NCBI GenBank assembly: GCA_015223225.1
Contig: JADFCQ010000006.1
Span: forward strand, 248,001 to 312,000
DNA length: 64,000 bases
Source: Acetobacteraceae bacterium H6797
GTDB taxonomy: Bacteria; Pseudomonadota; Alphaproteobacteria; Acetobacterales; Acetobacteraceae
Reading direction: 5' to 3'
Shown piece after piece: positions 1 to 8,333 of the stretch. How positions within the stretch are numbered: position 1 is the first letter of the stretch; each line of letters starts with the position of its first letter. The position numbers and the translations under genes are program-made. Below the pieces are notes generated by a model. The model was not told the DNA's origin. It saw only the letters and a list, made by a program, of their open reading frames with translations, and searched no databases.

Positions 1-159
1 CAGCCGCGCCTCGGCATCGGCGAGGGTGAGGCCCGCCGCCGCCATGGGCAGTTCGGGGGCGGCGGGGCGGCGCTGTTCCGCCGCCTGGGCGGCGAAGGGC
101 AGGGCGAGGGCGATGAGCAGGGGGAAGGCACGGAACATGGGGGCGGCTTTCATGGACAT
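1..159 (-). CDS. Outer-membrane efflux factor (TolC/CzcC type), 5' part only
   Basis: This is the first 53 codons of a gene that runs off the left edge of the window. The product begins with a signal peptide (hydrophobic core LLIALALP, cleavage probably after AAQA near residue 25). The mature start contains LTLADAEARL, the usual opening of outer-membrane efflux proteins. The ATG is 7 bases after the stop of the RND pump gene on the same strand, so the two are co-transcribed. A second in-frame ATG at 153 is possible. Role by family: the outer-membrane channel of a tripartite metal efflux pump. Too little is visible to name the substrate. Confidence 0.75.
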   Translation of the reverse strand, partial: MSMKAAPMFRAFPLLIALALPFAAQAAEQRRPAAPELPMAAAGLTLADAEARL

Positions 160-166
160 GGTCGGT

Positions 167-3100
167 TTACTTGGCCGTGACCAGAAGTTCGGCGCGGTCT
201 TCTCGCTTGGCGGCGCGGCGGCTCGTCGTATCCACCGCGGCCGGCAGCACGACCAGGATGAAGAGCGGAACGAGGCCGATGCCGCCGACGACGACCACGG
301 CGAGGGGCTTCGTAACGTCGGCGCCGATGCCACTGGCGAGGGCCATGGGCAGCAGGCCGCAGAAGGAGGCGAAGCAGGTCATCATCACGGGGCGGAGACG
401 GTCGAAGCCAGCCCGCGTCAAGGCCGCGTTCCAGGCCATGCCTTCCTGTTCCCGTAGCTGGTTGAAGTAGGAGAGGAAGATGATGGCCTCCATCACCGTG
501 ATGCCGAGCAGCGCGAGGAAGCCGATGGCGGCGGGGACGGAGAAGTTCAGCCCGGCGATGGTGAGGGCGAAGACGCCGCCCGAGATCGCCAGCGGCAGCA
601 TGGTGAAGACGATGAGCGTCTCGCGCAGGCGGCCGAAGGCGACGTAGAGCAGGACAGCGATGATGCAGAGCGCGATGGGCACGACGACCATGAGCCGGGC
701 GATGGCCTGCTGGAGATTGCGGAACTCGCCGACCCATTCGAGGCTGTAGCCGTTGGGAAGCTGCACGTTGCGCGCGATGCGCTCCTGTGCCTCGAGCACC
801 GTGCTGGCCGGATCGCGCTCGCGCACCGAGAAGCGCACGGGCACGTAGCGCGAGGAATTCTCGCGATAGATATAGGAGGGGCCGGTGATCATCTCGATCC
901 TGGCGACGTCGCTCAGCACGGCATTGTTGCCGACGGGCACGCGGGAGATCGAGTCCAGCCCGTTCCTGTAGCGCTCGGAGAGGCGGATGATGATGGGGAA
1001 ATTGCGGTCCCCGCCCGGCTCGTAGAGCGCGCCGGCTTCCGCACCGCCGACGGCGGCGGAGAGAGCGGTATTGATGTCATTGACCGTCAGGCCGAAGCGC
1101 GCGGCGCGGGCCCGATCGACGGTGATGGAGAGCGTCTGCTGCCCGACGCTGAGCAGCACACCGAGATCGGCGACGCCCTGCACCTGACTCATCTCGCGGG
1201 CGATCTGCTCGGCGATGCGCGAGGTGACGGCGACGTCGGGGCCGATGACCTTGACGGCATTGGCGCCCTTCACGCCGCTGGCTGCCTCCTGAACGTTGTC
1301 GGAGATGGTCTGCGAGAAGGAGAATTCCACGCCGGGGAAGGCGCTCTGCAACCGCTTGTTGATCGCGGCCACCAGCCCGTCGCGATCCGGCGCGGTGATC
1401 CACTGATCCTGCGGCACGAGGGGGACGAAGAATTCGGCGTTGAAGAAGCCGGCGCTGTCGGTACCGTCATCCGGCCGGCCCTGCTGCGAGGTGACGGTCA
1501 CCACCTCGGGGAATTCCATCAGGATGCGGCGGATGCGGTTGGTGACCGGGTTGCCCTCTTCGAGGGAGATGGTGGCCGGCATGGTCGCGCGCAGCCAGAT
1601 GCTGCCTTCCTCCAGCGTGGGGAGGAATTCGGCGCCGGTGCGGCTGAGGAGGCCGAGGCTGCCGAGCAGCATCATCATGGCGAGGCCCAGCGTGATCGCC
1701 CGGTTCTTGAGGCCGGCGGAGAAGAGCCGCGTATAGACCCAGCGGATGCCGCGCATGGCGAAGGTGTCGCGCTCCTCGGTATCGGGCTTGAAGAGCGTGG
1801 CGGAGAGCGCGGGGGTGACGGTGAAGGTCGCGAGCAGCGCGCCACCGATGGCATAGGCATAGGTCTTGGCCATGGGGCCGAAGATGCGGCCCTCGATGCC
1901 GCCCATGGCGAAGAGCGGGATGAAGGCGGCGATGATGATCATGATCGAGAAGAGGATGGCCTTGTCCACCTCGCTCGCGGCGCGCAGCACCGTCATCGGC
2001 ACCGGACGCGGCGGCTGGCCGGGGTGGGAATGGCGCGCGAGATGGAGGTGGCGGAAGATGTTCTCCACCATGATGACGGTGGCATCGACAAGTAGGCCGA
2101 AATCGAGCGCGCCCAGCGAGAGGAGATTCGCGCTTTCGCCGCGGGCGAGCATCATGAGCACGGCGAAGAAGAAGGCGAAGGGAATGGTCGCGGCGATGAC
2201 GGCGGCGCCGCGCAGATCGCCGAGGAAGAGCCACTGGATGACGAGGATCAGCAGCACGCCTTCGAGGATGTTGTGCACCACCTTGATCGTCGTTGTTTTC
2301 ACCAGATCCTCGCGGTCGTAGAGCGGGACGACCTTGACGCCCGGCGGCAGGATGCCGCCCTCGTTGATGCGCTTCACCTCGGCCTGCACGCCGTGGATGG
2401 TCGGCAGGGTCTGCTCGCCGCGCCGCATCAGCACGGTGCCGAGCAGCACGTCATCGTCATTCTCATGACCCGCGATGCCGAGGCGCGGCTCATGGCCGAC
2501 TTCGACGGTGGCGACATCGGAAACCAGGATCGGGCTACCGTCGCGCGTGCCGAGGACGACATTGCGGATATCGTCGAGCGAACGGATGAGGCCGATGCCC
2601 TGCACGACGACGGATTGCGGCCCGATATTGAGCGTGCCCGCGCCGACATTGACCGATCCGTTCCTGATGGCGTCGACGACGGAGGGGAGTGCGAGGCCGT
2701 AGGCGGAGAGACGGCCGAGATCGACCTGCACCGAATAGGCCTTGGAAATGCCGCCGAAGGAGGAGACGTCGATCACGCCAGGGATGCGCTTGAAGCGGCG
2801 CTCCAGCACCCATTCCTGCAGGGTCTTCAGATCTTCCAGCGGATAGCCGGGCGGGCCCACGAGGCGGTAGCGCATGATCTCGCCGATGGGCGAGGCGGGG
2901 GAGATGCCGGGCTGCGCGCCGGAGGGCAGGCCGTTGATCTGCCCCAGGCGGTTGAGCACCTGCTGTACCGCTTCCTCATAGGTGTAATTGAAGTTGAACT
3001 GCACGCGCACGTCGGAGAGACCGAAGAGCGAAGTGGAGCGTACCGTCGTCAGATTCGGCAGGCCCGACATGCCGACTTCGATGGGGATCGTGATGTAGCG

Positions 3101-3346
3101 TTCGATTTCTTCCGCGCTCTGGCCTTCATTCTGCGTGATGATCACGACGGTCGGCGGCACGGGATCGGGATAGGCTTCGATATTGAGCTGCCTGAAGCCG
3201 ACGATGCCGACGATGATGAAGACGGCGAAGAAAAGCAGCACGAGCGGCCGGCGCTCCAGCGCCTGGGCAACCAGATTACGCAATGCGGTCACTCCGGAAA
3301 CAGGGTTCCGCCGGGCGCTTTCGAGGCGTCGGAACGAGCCCGGCAT
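167..3346 (-). CDS. Heavy-metal efflux RND pump (CzcA/CusA family)
   Basis: About 1059 residues, the normal length for the HME-RND family. TM1 (LVLLFFAVFIIVGIVG) is followed by the family opening around IEAYPDPVPP and the large periplasmic loops. The TM4 segment DFGLLVDATVIMVEN keeps both Asp residues and the Glu used for proton relay in CzcA/CusA. The inner-membrane pump exports a mono- or divalent metal cation with its adaptor and outer-membrane factor. The metal cannot be read from the sequence. The start is uncertain: ATG 3346 is used here, TTG 3352 is just upstream, and GTG 3292 (VTALRN) would give a more typical N-terminus. The adaptor gene is divergent on plus, an unusual layout for this family. 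Confidence 0.93.
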   Translation of the reverse strand: MPGSFRRLESARRNPVSGVTALRNLVAQALERRPLVLLFFAVFIIVGIVGFRQLNIEAYPDPVPPTVVIITQNEGQSAEEIERYITIPIEVGMSGLPNLTTVRSTSLFGLSDVRVQFNFNYTYEEAVQQVLNRLGQINGLPSGAQPGISPASPIGEIMRYRLVGPPGYPLEDLKTLQEWVLERRFKRIPGVIDVSSFGGISKAYSVQVDLGRLSAYGLALPSVVDAIRNGSVNVGAGTLNIGPQSVVVQGIGLIRSLDDIRNVVLGTRDGSPILVSDVATVEVGHEPRLGIAGHENDDDVLLGTVLMRRGEQTLPTIHGVQAEVKRINEGGILPPGVKVVPLYDREDLVKTTTIKVVHNILEGVLLILVIQWLFLGDLRGAAVIAATIPFAFFFAVLMMLARGESANLLSLGALDFGLLVDATVIMVENIFRHLHLARHSHPGQPPRPVPMTVLRAASEVDKAILFSIMIIIAAFIPLFAMGGIEGRIFGPMAKTYAYAIGGALLATFTVTPALSATLFKPDTEERDTFAMRGIRWVYTRLFSAGLKNRAITLGLAMMMLLGSLGLLSRTGAEFLPTLEEGSIWLRATMPATISLEEGNPVTNRIRRILMEFPEVVTVTSQQGRPDDGTDSAGFFNAEFFVPLVPQDQWITAPDRDGLVAAINKRLQSAFPGVEFSFSQTISDNVQEAASGVKGANAVKVIGPDVAVTSRIAEQIAREMSQVQGVADLGVLLSVGQQTLSITVDRARAARFGLTVNDINTALSAAVGGAEAGALYEPGGDRNFPIIIRLSERYRNGLDSISRVPVGNNAVLSDVARIEMITGPSYIYRENSSRYVPVRFSVRERDPASTVLEAQERIARNVQLPNGYSLEWVGEFRNLQQAIARLMVVVPIALCIIAVLLYVAFGRLRETLIVFTMLPLAISGGVFALTIAGLNFSVPAAIGFLALLGITVMEAIIFLSYFNQLREQEGMAWNAALTRAGFDRLRPVMMTCFASFCGLLPMALASGIGADVTKPLAVVVVGGIGLVPLFILVVLPAAVDTTSRRAAKREDRAELLVTAK

Positions 3347-3394
3347 GGTCAATTAGGCCTGCCTCGCTTCTTGCCGGAAGCCGGATTTTTGTCT

Positions 3395-3426
3395 GTAAGC
3401 CGGATGTAAGCCGGGGCCGATTATAC
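3395..3426 (+). promoter_or_regulatory. Tandem GTAAG-N6-GTAAG repeat and -10-like TTATAC
   Basis: GTAAG occurs at 3395-3399 and 3406-3410, an exact 11-base repeat in which both copies continue into CCGG. Ten bases further is TTATAC (3421-3426), which fits a -10 box for the adaptor gene at 3478. The second repeat would then cover the -35 position. OmpR-family regulators commonly bind such head-to-tail repeats. The same GTAAG-N6-GTAAG pattern lies before the lipoprotein gene at 7050. Proposed as the binding site of the response regulator encoded at 6281-6973. The link is inferred. Confidence 0.5.
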
Positions 3427-3477
3427 ATCCCCTGCCGCGATAGCGACGAATGCGCCATCGAATGAGGGACTTTCCGC

Positions 3478-4794
3478 ATGAACATGATCTCTCCGCCCGA
3501 CGTGCCGACCGAAGCCCGTGCCACGACCTCTCCCGGAGAGGCGAAGCCGGTTGGAACGCGCCGCCGGCGGTTGATGATCACGACCTGCCTGGCGCTTGCC
3601 GCCATCGGCGTCTCGGCCGGTGCGGTGGCGCTCTACCGCCGCTCTTCCGACCACGCGATCCCGCTCTCGCTCGTCACGCCGGCCCAGGCGGCGACCACGA
3701 ACGGCAAGCTGGGCGATGGCAGCTTCCGTCTCACCCCCGCCGAGATGCGGCTGCTCCGCGTCGAGCCCGTCGCCACCCGCGATTTCCGGCCCGAGCGCAT
3801 CGCCGAAGGGCGCATCAGCTACAACGAGCACCGCTCCACGCCGGTCTTCGCGCCTTTCACGGGCCGCGTGCTGCGCGTCGTGGCGCAGCCGGGCCAGGAA
3901 GTCCGTGCGGGCGACACGCTTTTCGAGATCGAGACCACGGATCTGACGCAGGCGGCGAATGACCTGCTCTCCGCGGTGGATGGGCTGACCAAGGCGCGGG
4001 CGCAGTTGGAGCTCACGCGGCGCAACGAGGCCCGGCAGCGCGATCTCTTTGCCGCCAAGGCCGCCGCGCGGCGCGATCTGGAGCAGGCGCAGGCCGATTT
4101 CGCCGGCGCCACCGCCGATCTGCGCACCGCCGAGGCGACGCTGGCCGCCGCACGCGACAAGCTGCGCGTGCTGGGCCGCGATGCCGCGACCATCGCGCAG
4201 ATCGAGCAGACGCGCCGTGTGGATGCGGTCGTCGCGGTAACCGCGCCCCTCGCGGGCACGGTCGTGCAGCGGCGCATCGGCCCGAACCAGTGGCTGACCT
4301 CGGGCAGCGGCGACCCCGTCTTCACCATCGCCGACCTGTCTGAAATGTGGCTCGTGGCCGGGGTGCGTGAGATGGATGCGCCGCTGGTGCAGCCTGGCCA
4401 GCCGGTCGAGGTCAGCGTGGATGCGCTGCCTGGCCGCGTTTTCGCCGCCCGTATCGAGAATGTCGGCGCGGCGCTCGAGCCGACGACGCGGCGCCTGGCC
4501 ATCCGCGCGGCCGTGCAGGACCCGGACCATGTCCTGAAGCCGGAGATGTTCGCGTCCTTCCGCATCGGCGTGGGCGAGGCGAAGCAGGCCGTGGCGGTGC
4601 CGGCCTCGGCGCTCATCCATCGCGGGGCGGATGTGTCGCTCTGGGAGGCGCTGGACGGCAATCGCTTCGCGCTGCGCCAGGTGAAGACCGGGTTGCAGTC
4701 GGGCGAGCTAGTTCAGGTGACGGACGGGCTGGCGCCCGGGGCGCGCGTGGTGACGGGCGGCGCGCTCTTCATCGATCGCGCGGCTCAGGACTGA
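3478..4794 (+). CDS. RND efflux periplasmic adaptor (CzcB/CusB, HlyD family)
   Basis: 438 residues. An N-terminal membrane anchor (LMITTCLALAAIGVSAGAVAL, about residues 32-52) is followed by a lipoyl/barrel-sandwich half-motif (TGRVLRVVAQPGQEVRAGD). Next come an Ala/Arg/Gln-rich alpha-helical hairpin (about 165-235), the second half-motif (APLAGTVVQRRI), a beta-barrel and a membrane-proximal domain. It bridges the RND pump and the outer-membrane factor. The gene is divergent from the pump gene, with about 130 bases between them that hold the GTAAG repeats. There is no His-rich metal-binding tail. Metal specificity is unknown. Confidence 0.9.
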   Translation: MNMISPPDVPTEARATTSPGEAKPVGTRRRRLMITTCLALAAIGVSAGAVALYRRSSDHAIPLSLVTPAQAATTNGKLGDGSFRLTPAEMRLLRVEPVATRDFRPERIAEGRISYNEHRSTPVFAPFTGRVLRVVAQPGQEVRAGDTLFEIETTDLTQAANDLLSAVDGLTKARAQLELTRRNEARQRDLFAAKAAARRDLEQAQADFAGATADLRTAEATLAAARDKLRVLGRDAATIAQIEQTRRVDAVVAVTAPLAGTVVQRRIGPNQWLTSGSGDPVFTIADLSEMWLVAGVREMDAPLVQPGQPVEVSVDALPGRVFAARIENVGAALEPTTRRLAIRAAVQDPDHVLKPEMFASFRIGVGEAKQAVAVPASALIHRGADVSLWEALDGNRFALRQVKTGLQSGELVQVTDGLAPGARVVTGGALFIDRAAQD

Positions 4795-4806
4795 GCCGCG
4801 GATCGC

Positions 4807-6228
4807 TCAATGCGCTGCCGGCTCCGCCGCCGGCAGCATGATGCGGAACACCCCGCCGCCACTTTCCGCGTTATAGGCCGTTACCGTGCCGCCATGGGCG
4901 GTGACGATGCGCGCCACGATTGAAAGCCCCAGGCCCAGTCCGCGACGCCGCGAATCCCCCGCCCGCCAGTGCCGGCGGAAGAGGTTGGGTAGATCGGCCT
5001 CGGCGATTCCCTTGCCCTGATCGGCGATCTCGACCAACGCCTGAGCGCCTTCGCGCGCGACGCGCAGCGTGACCGGCGCGCCGGCGGGGGAATGGGAGAC
5101 GGCATTCTCGAGCAGATTGCGCAGCGCGCGGCCGATGGACTCGCCCTCGCCACGCAGCGGGATCGGCTCCTCGGGCAGTTCCAGCCGCACCATATGCCCC
5201 TCCCGCTCCGCGACGGCCGAGAAGCGGCGCGCGGTTTCCGCGGCGAGGAGGGTGAGGTCGAAAGTGCCGTCGCGAAGCGGCTGCTCCTGCGCGGCGGCCG
5301 CGGCTTCGAGAAGATCCGTGATCAGCTCGGCAAGCTGTTCCACGTCGCGCCGCAGGCGGCTGGTCACCTCGCCGCTGTCGAGCAGCTCCAGTTCCGCATG
5401 CAGCAGGGCGAGGGGGGTGCGCAATTCATGCGCCACTTCGGCGCTGAAGCCGCGCTGCCAAGCCAGGGCCTCGTCCAGCCGGTCCAGCGCGCCGTTGACC
5501 GCATCGATCAGGGGCGTGACCTCGCGGGGCATGCCGCCGCGATCGAGGCGGCCGGGGCTGCCATGGCCGATCTGCTCCGCCTCGCGCACCGCGCGCCGGA
5601 GGGGGCGCAGCAGGAGCAGGACGAGGCCGAGATTGATGAGGAAGAGCAGGAGGACGCCGAGGCCCAGCACCCAGACGACCGGGCCGAAAGCGGCTTCGGG
5701 CACGTCGTCGAGCACGATATAGGCGCGGTCCATATCCTGGGCGATCTGCACTGCCACCCGCCCATCGGGCGTGTCTATCCAGCGGGTGATGCCCCAGATG
5801 CGGGCGCCGCGGCGGCCGGTCTGAAAGCGTTCGGCGGGCAGGCCGCGCTCGCCGAAGCGCGGCAGCAGGCCGCTGGCGCCGGGGGAGGCGCGGAGTTGAT
5901 GGCCCGTCTCGTCGAGCACGACATAGAGCATGGAGCCGGTCGCCGTGTCGAAGCGCCGGGCTTCCTCGCGCGAGAAGGGCCTGTCCAGGCCCTTGAGCCC
6001 CTCGGCCTCCAGCCGGTCTATCACCTCGGAACCGGCGGCCAGGATGCCGCGCTGATGCTCCGTCCAGACCACTTCGAGCAGCGTGTTATGCAGGAGATAG
6101 GCGCCGGCCACCACAGCCCCCAGCCCGATGGCCGCATAGGCGATGGCGAGGCGGCGGATGAGGCTGCCCGGCCGGGCGTGCTGCGCGGGCCTGGCGGGGG
6201 ATTGTTGGAGCATGGCTCCCACTATCAT
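4807..6228 (-). CDS. Sensor histidine kinase of a two-component system
   Basis: 473 residues from ATG 6228; ATG 6213 is an alternative. TM1 is about residues 26-47 and TM2 about 183-207, with a periplasmic sensor region of about 135 residues between them. A HAMP-like linker follows. The phospho-acceptor is His267 in the H-box VAHELRTPL. The ATPase domain shows the N-box (LRNLLENAVSH) and the glycine-rich motifs (DQGKGIAE, GLGLGLSIV). It is divergent from the response regulator gene, with about 50 bases between starts, and convergent with the adaptor gene, stops 12 bases apart. This placement suggests it senses the metal handled by the RND pump. The sensor domain shows no obvious metal motif. 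Confidence 0.92.
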   Translation of the reverse strand: MIVGAMLQQSPARPAQHARPGSLIRRLAIAYAAIGLGAVVAGAYLLHNTLLEVVWTEHQRGILAAGSEVIDRLEAEGLKGLDRPFSREEARRFDTATGSMLYVVLDETGHQLRASPGASGLLPRFGERGLPAERFQTGRRGARIWGITRWIDTPDGRVAVQIAQDMDRAYIVLDDVPEAAFGPVVWVLGLGVLLLFLINLGLVLLLLRPLRRAVREAEQIGHGSPGRLDRGGMPREVTPLIDAVNGALDRLDEALAWQRGFSAEVAHELRTPLALLHAELELLDSGEVTSRLRRDVEQLAELITDLLEAAAAAQEQPLRDGTFDLTLLAAETARRFSAVAEREGHMVRLELPEEPIPLRGEGESIGRALRNLLENAVSHSPAGAPVTLRVAREGAQALVEIADQGKGIAEADLPNLFRRHWRAGDSRRRGLGLGLSIVARIVTAHGGTVTAYNAESGGGVFRIMLPAAEPAAH

Positions 6229-6280
6229 ACTCGCTTCGCCTCGCGGCACGGCGCAAATGCTGCGGAGGGGAGAGCGTGGC

Positions 6281-6973
6281 ATGCATGTTCTGCTGCTGGA
6301 AGATAATGCCCGGCTCGCGGCCCTTTTCGTCGAAGGGCTACGCCGGGAGGGCTTCGTGACCCATGCCGTGGGCACGCTGGCCGATGCGGAAGCCGCCGTG
6401 GCCTCGACCAGCTACGATGCCGTGGTGGTGGATCGGGGCCTTCCCGATGGCGATGGACTCGACCTCGTCCGGCGGCTGCGGCACGAGCCGGGGGCGCCGC
6501 CGGTGCTGGTGCTCACGGCGCGGGGCGAGGTGCGCGAGGTGTGCGAAGGGCTCGATCTCGGCGCCGACGACTATATGGTGAAGCCCATTTCGCTGAGGGA
6601 GTTGGTCTCGCGCCTGAATGTGGCGCGGCGGCGGGGCGGGCGCGCGGCGCCGATGCTGACCCTCGGCCGGCTGGAACTCGACCAGGTTTCGCGGGCCATG
6701 ACGCTGGGCGGGCAGGCTTTCGACCTGCCCAATCGCGAGCGGACGCTGCTCGAGGCGCTGCTCAGGGCCGCGCCACGCCCGGTGACGAAGGAGGCGCTGG
6801 AAGGGCGGCTGGCCAGTCTGAACCGGACGGTGCAGCCCAATGCGGTCGAGGTTTATGTCCATCGCCTGCGCTCACGGCTGGCCGAGGCGAAGGCGGGGCT
6901 GACCATTCGCACCGTGCGCGGCCTTGGCTACCGGCTGGAGGTGGCGGAAGCGGAGGAGGGCGCCGCGCCGTAA
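6281..6973 (+). CDS. OmpR-family response regulator
   Basis: 230 residues. The receiver domain has the acidic pair Glu7/Asp8, the phosphorylation site Asp51 (VVVDRGLPDGDG), Thr79 and Lys101 (DYMVKP). The C-terminal half is a winged-helix DNA-binding domain (about 130-225) ending in the typical TIRTVRGLGYRLE. ATG 6281 is preceded by GGAGGGGAG; ATG 6257 is in frame but less well placed. It pairs with the divergent kinase. The stop codon overlaps the first half of a GTAAG repeat that precedes the next gene. It resembles the QseB/PmrA/CzcR branch, judged by eye. Confidence 0.93.
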   Translation: MHVLLLEDNARLAALFVEGLRREGFVTHAVGTLADAEAAVASTSYDAVVVDRGLPDGDGLDLVRRLRHEPGAPPVLVLTARGEVREVCEGLDLGADDYMVKPISLRELVSRLNVARRRGGRAAPMLTLGRLELDQVSRAMTLGGQAFDLPNRERTLLEALLRAAPRPVTKEALEGRLASLNRTVQPNAVEVYVHRLRSRLAEAKAGLTIRTVRGLGYRLEVAEAEEGAAP

Positions 6974-7002
6974 GGGCGATGTAAGTCCGCTGCCATAAGG
7001 AT
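6970..7002 (+). promoter_or_regulatory. Second GTAAG-N6-GTAAG repeat with -10-like sequence
   Basis: GTAAG at 6970-6974 and 6981-6985 are separated by GGCGAT. The site before the efflux adaptor has the same spacing with CCGGAT. A weak -10-like TAAGGAT starts ten bases after the second repeat, as in the first site. The first repeat includes the TAA stop of the response regulator gene. It would place the lipoprotein at 7050 in the same regulon. Confidence 0.45.
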
Positions 7003-7049
7003 TTCTCTCGTAGAGCACGCCAGCGCCGGCGGCCTTGGGGGAGACATCG

Positions 7050-7463
7050 ATGAACGCGATATCCGCATGGCCGGCATTGGGTCTGTTTCTGCTGGCCCTG
7101 GCCGGCTGCGAGACGGCGGTGCCGGTCGATCGCCTTCGCTATGCGGCGCCGCAGATGGATGTCGAGGTGAGGGGCGACTGGCGCAGCGTGAATGCCTGCG
7201 TGATGGATCATTACAGTCGGCAGAGCCGCTATCTGCTGCCCGATGTCGACGATGCCGGGCAGATGGCGACTCTCACCGTTTTCGCGCCCAGAGCGGGCCG
7301 TCCGCGGAGCGCGGCCTCGCTGGCCGAGGCGGAAGTCACCACGGTTGCGCTCTCGCCGACCACGGCGCGATCCACCCTCCGCCGGGCGCGGCCAGACGAG
7401 GCGGAGAACGGCCGCATCCGGCAGGATCTAGAACGCTGCGGCCTCGCGGTCGTGAGCAGCTAG
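7050..7463 (+). CDS. Small lipoprotein of unknown function
   Basis: 137 residues. The N-terminus is a lipoprotein signal peptide with lipobox LALAGC, so Cys20 is the predicted lipidated residue. The mature part is polar, with two further Cys residues (NACVMD and ERCGL) that could form a disulfide. No known domain is recognised. A strong ribosome site (GGGGGAG) precedes ATG 7050. The gene follows the response regulator and a GTAAG repeat, which suggests co-regulation with the efflux system. Its stop overlaps the stop of the convergent hydrolase by four bases. Confidence 0.75.
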   Translation: MNAISAWPALGLFLLALAGCETAVPVDRLRYAAPQMDVEVRGDWRSVNACVMDHYSRQSRYLLPDVDDAGQMATLTVFAPRAGRPRSAASLAEAEVTTVALSPTTARSTLRRARPDEAENGRIRQDLERCGLAVVSS

Positions 7464-8242
7464 GCGCCGAGCCAGTCGCGCAGGAGATCGCCGAGCAGTT
7501 CCGGCTCCTCCAGGGCGGGCATATGGCCGCAATTGGGGATGACGTGCAGCGCCGAGCCGGGGATGGCGGCATGCATCTCTTCGGCATGATCCACCGGCGT
7601 CACGCGGTCATCCTCACCCACGACGATCATGGTCTCGACCGACACCGAGGCGAGGCCGGGGCGCGAGTCGGGGCGGTTCATGATGGCTTCCTGCTGGCGC
7701 AGGAAGGCCTCGCCGCCGACGCGCAGGGCCATGGCGCGCATCTCGGCGGCCACATGATCCTCGTAATGGCTGTGGTGGACGAGGTCGCCGAGCAGCTTCC
7801 GGGTGATGCCGACGAAACGGCCATGACGGAGCGAGTCGATGCCGACCTGCCGCTGGGCCTTGCGCTCGGGGCTGTCGTCGCGCGCGCTGGTATCGACCAG
7901 GGCGAGGCGGCTCACACGCTCGGGGGCCTGGCGCATGATCTCGAGCGCCACATAGCCGCCCATGGAGAGGCCGACGAGCGAGAAGCGCGGCGGGGCGGCG
8001 GCCAGGGTGCGGCGGGCCATGGCTTCGACCGAGGAATCCAGCGTCAGATCCGCGACCATCGGGGCCGAGACATCGGCCAGCGCGCGAACCTGGTGGCGCC
8101 ACAGGCCCTGGTCGCAGAGCAGGCCGGGCAGGAAGACCACGGGCTCAAGCGGGCGCGTCGCCAGGGCAGCGGCCCTCAGGCTCTGCGGCAGCGGTGCGAT
8201 CGGCTCGAAATGCGCGGTCTCGAAATGCAGGGCCAGGCTCAT
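7460..8242 (-). CDS. Alpha/beta-fold hydrolase
   Basis: 260 residues from ATG 8242, chosen because GAGGAG lies nine bases upstream; the frame is open to 8317. The nucleophile elbow is GLSMGG with Ser93. The acid is probably the Asp pair in VVGEDDRVTP, and the His is in NCGHMPALE. The oxyanion region is FLPGLLCD. This is the fold of small esterases and C-C hydrolases such as MhpC, RutD and 3-oxoadipate enol-lactonase. The substrate is unknown. It is divergent from the LysR gene at 8334, its likely regulator. Confidence 0.88.
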   Translation of the reverse strand: MSLALHFETAHFEPIAPLPQSLRAAALATRPLEPVVFLPGLLCDQGLWRHQVRALADVSAPMVADLTLDSSVEAMARRTLAAAPPRFSLVGLSMGGYVALEIMRQAPERVSRLALVDTSARDDSPERKAQRQVGIDSLRHGRFVGITRKLLGDLVHHSHYEDHVAAEMRAMALRVGGEAFLRQQEAIMNRPDSRPGLASVSVETMIVVGEDDRVTPVDHAEEMHAAIPGSALHVIPNCGHMPALEEPELLGDLLRDWLGA

Positions 8243-8333
8243 GTGGCGAAACTCCTCGCCGGGAAAATGGCGCTTGCTGCCATCATCTGTCCAATACATG
8301 GTAGAGGCATTCTTCATATGTTTTGGAGATGAC

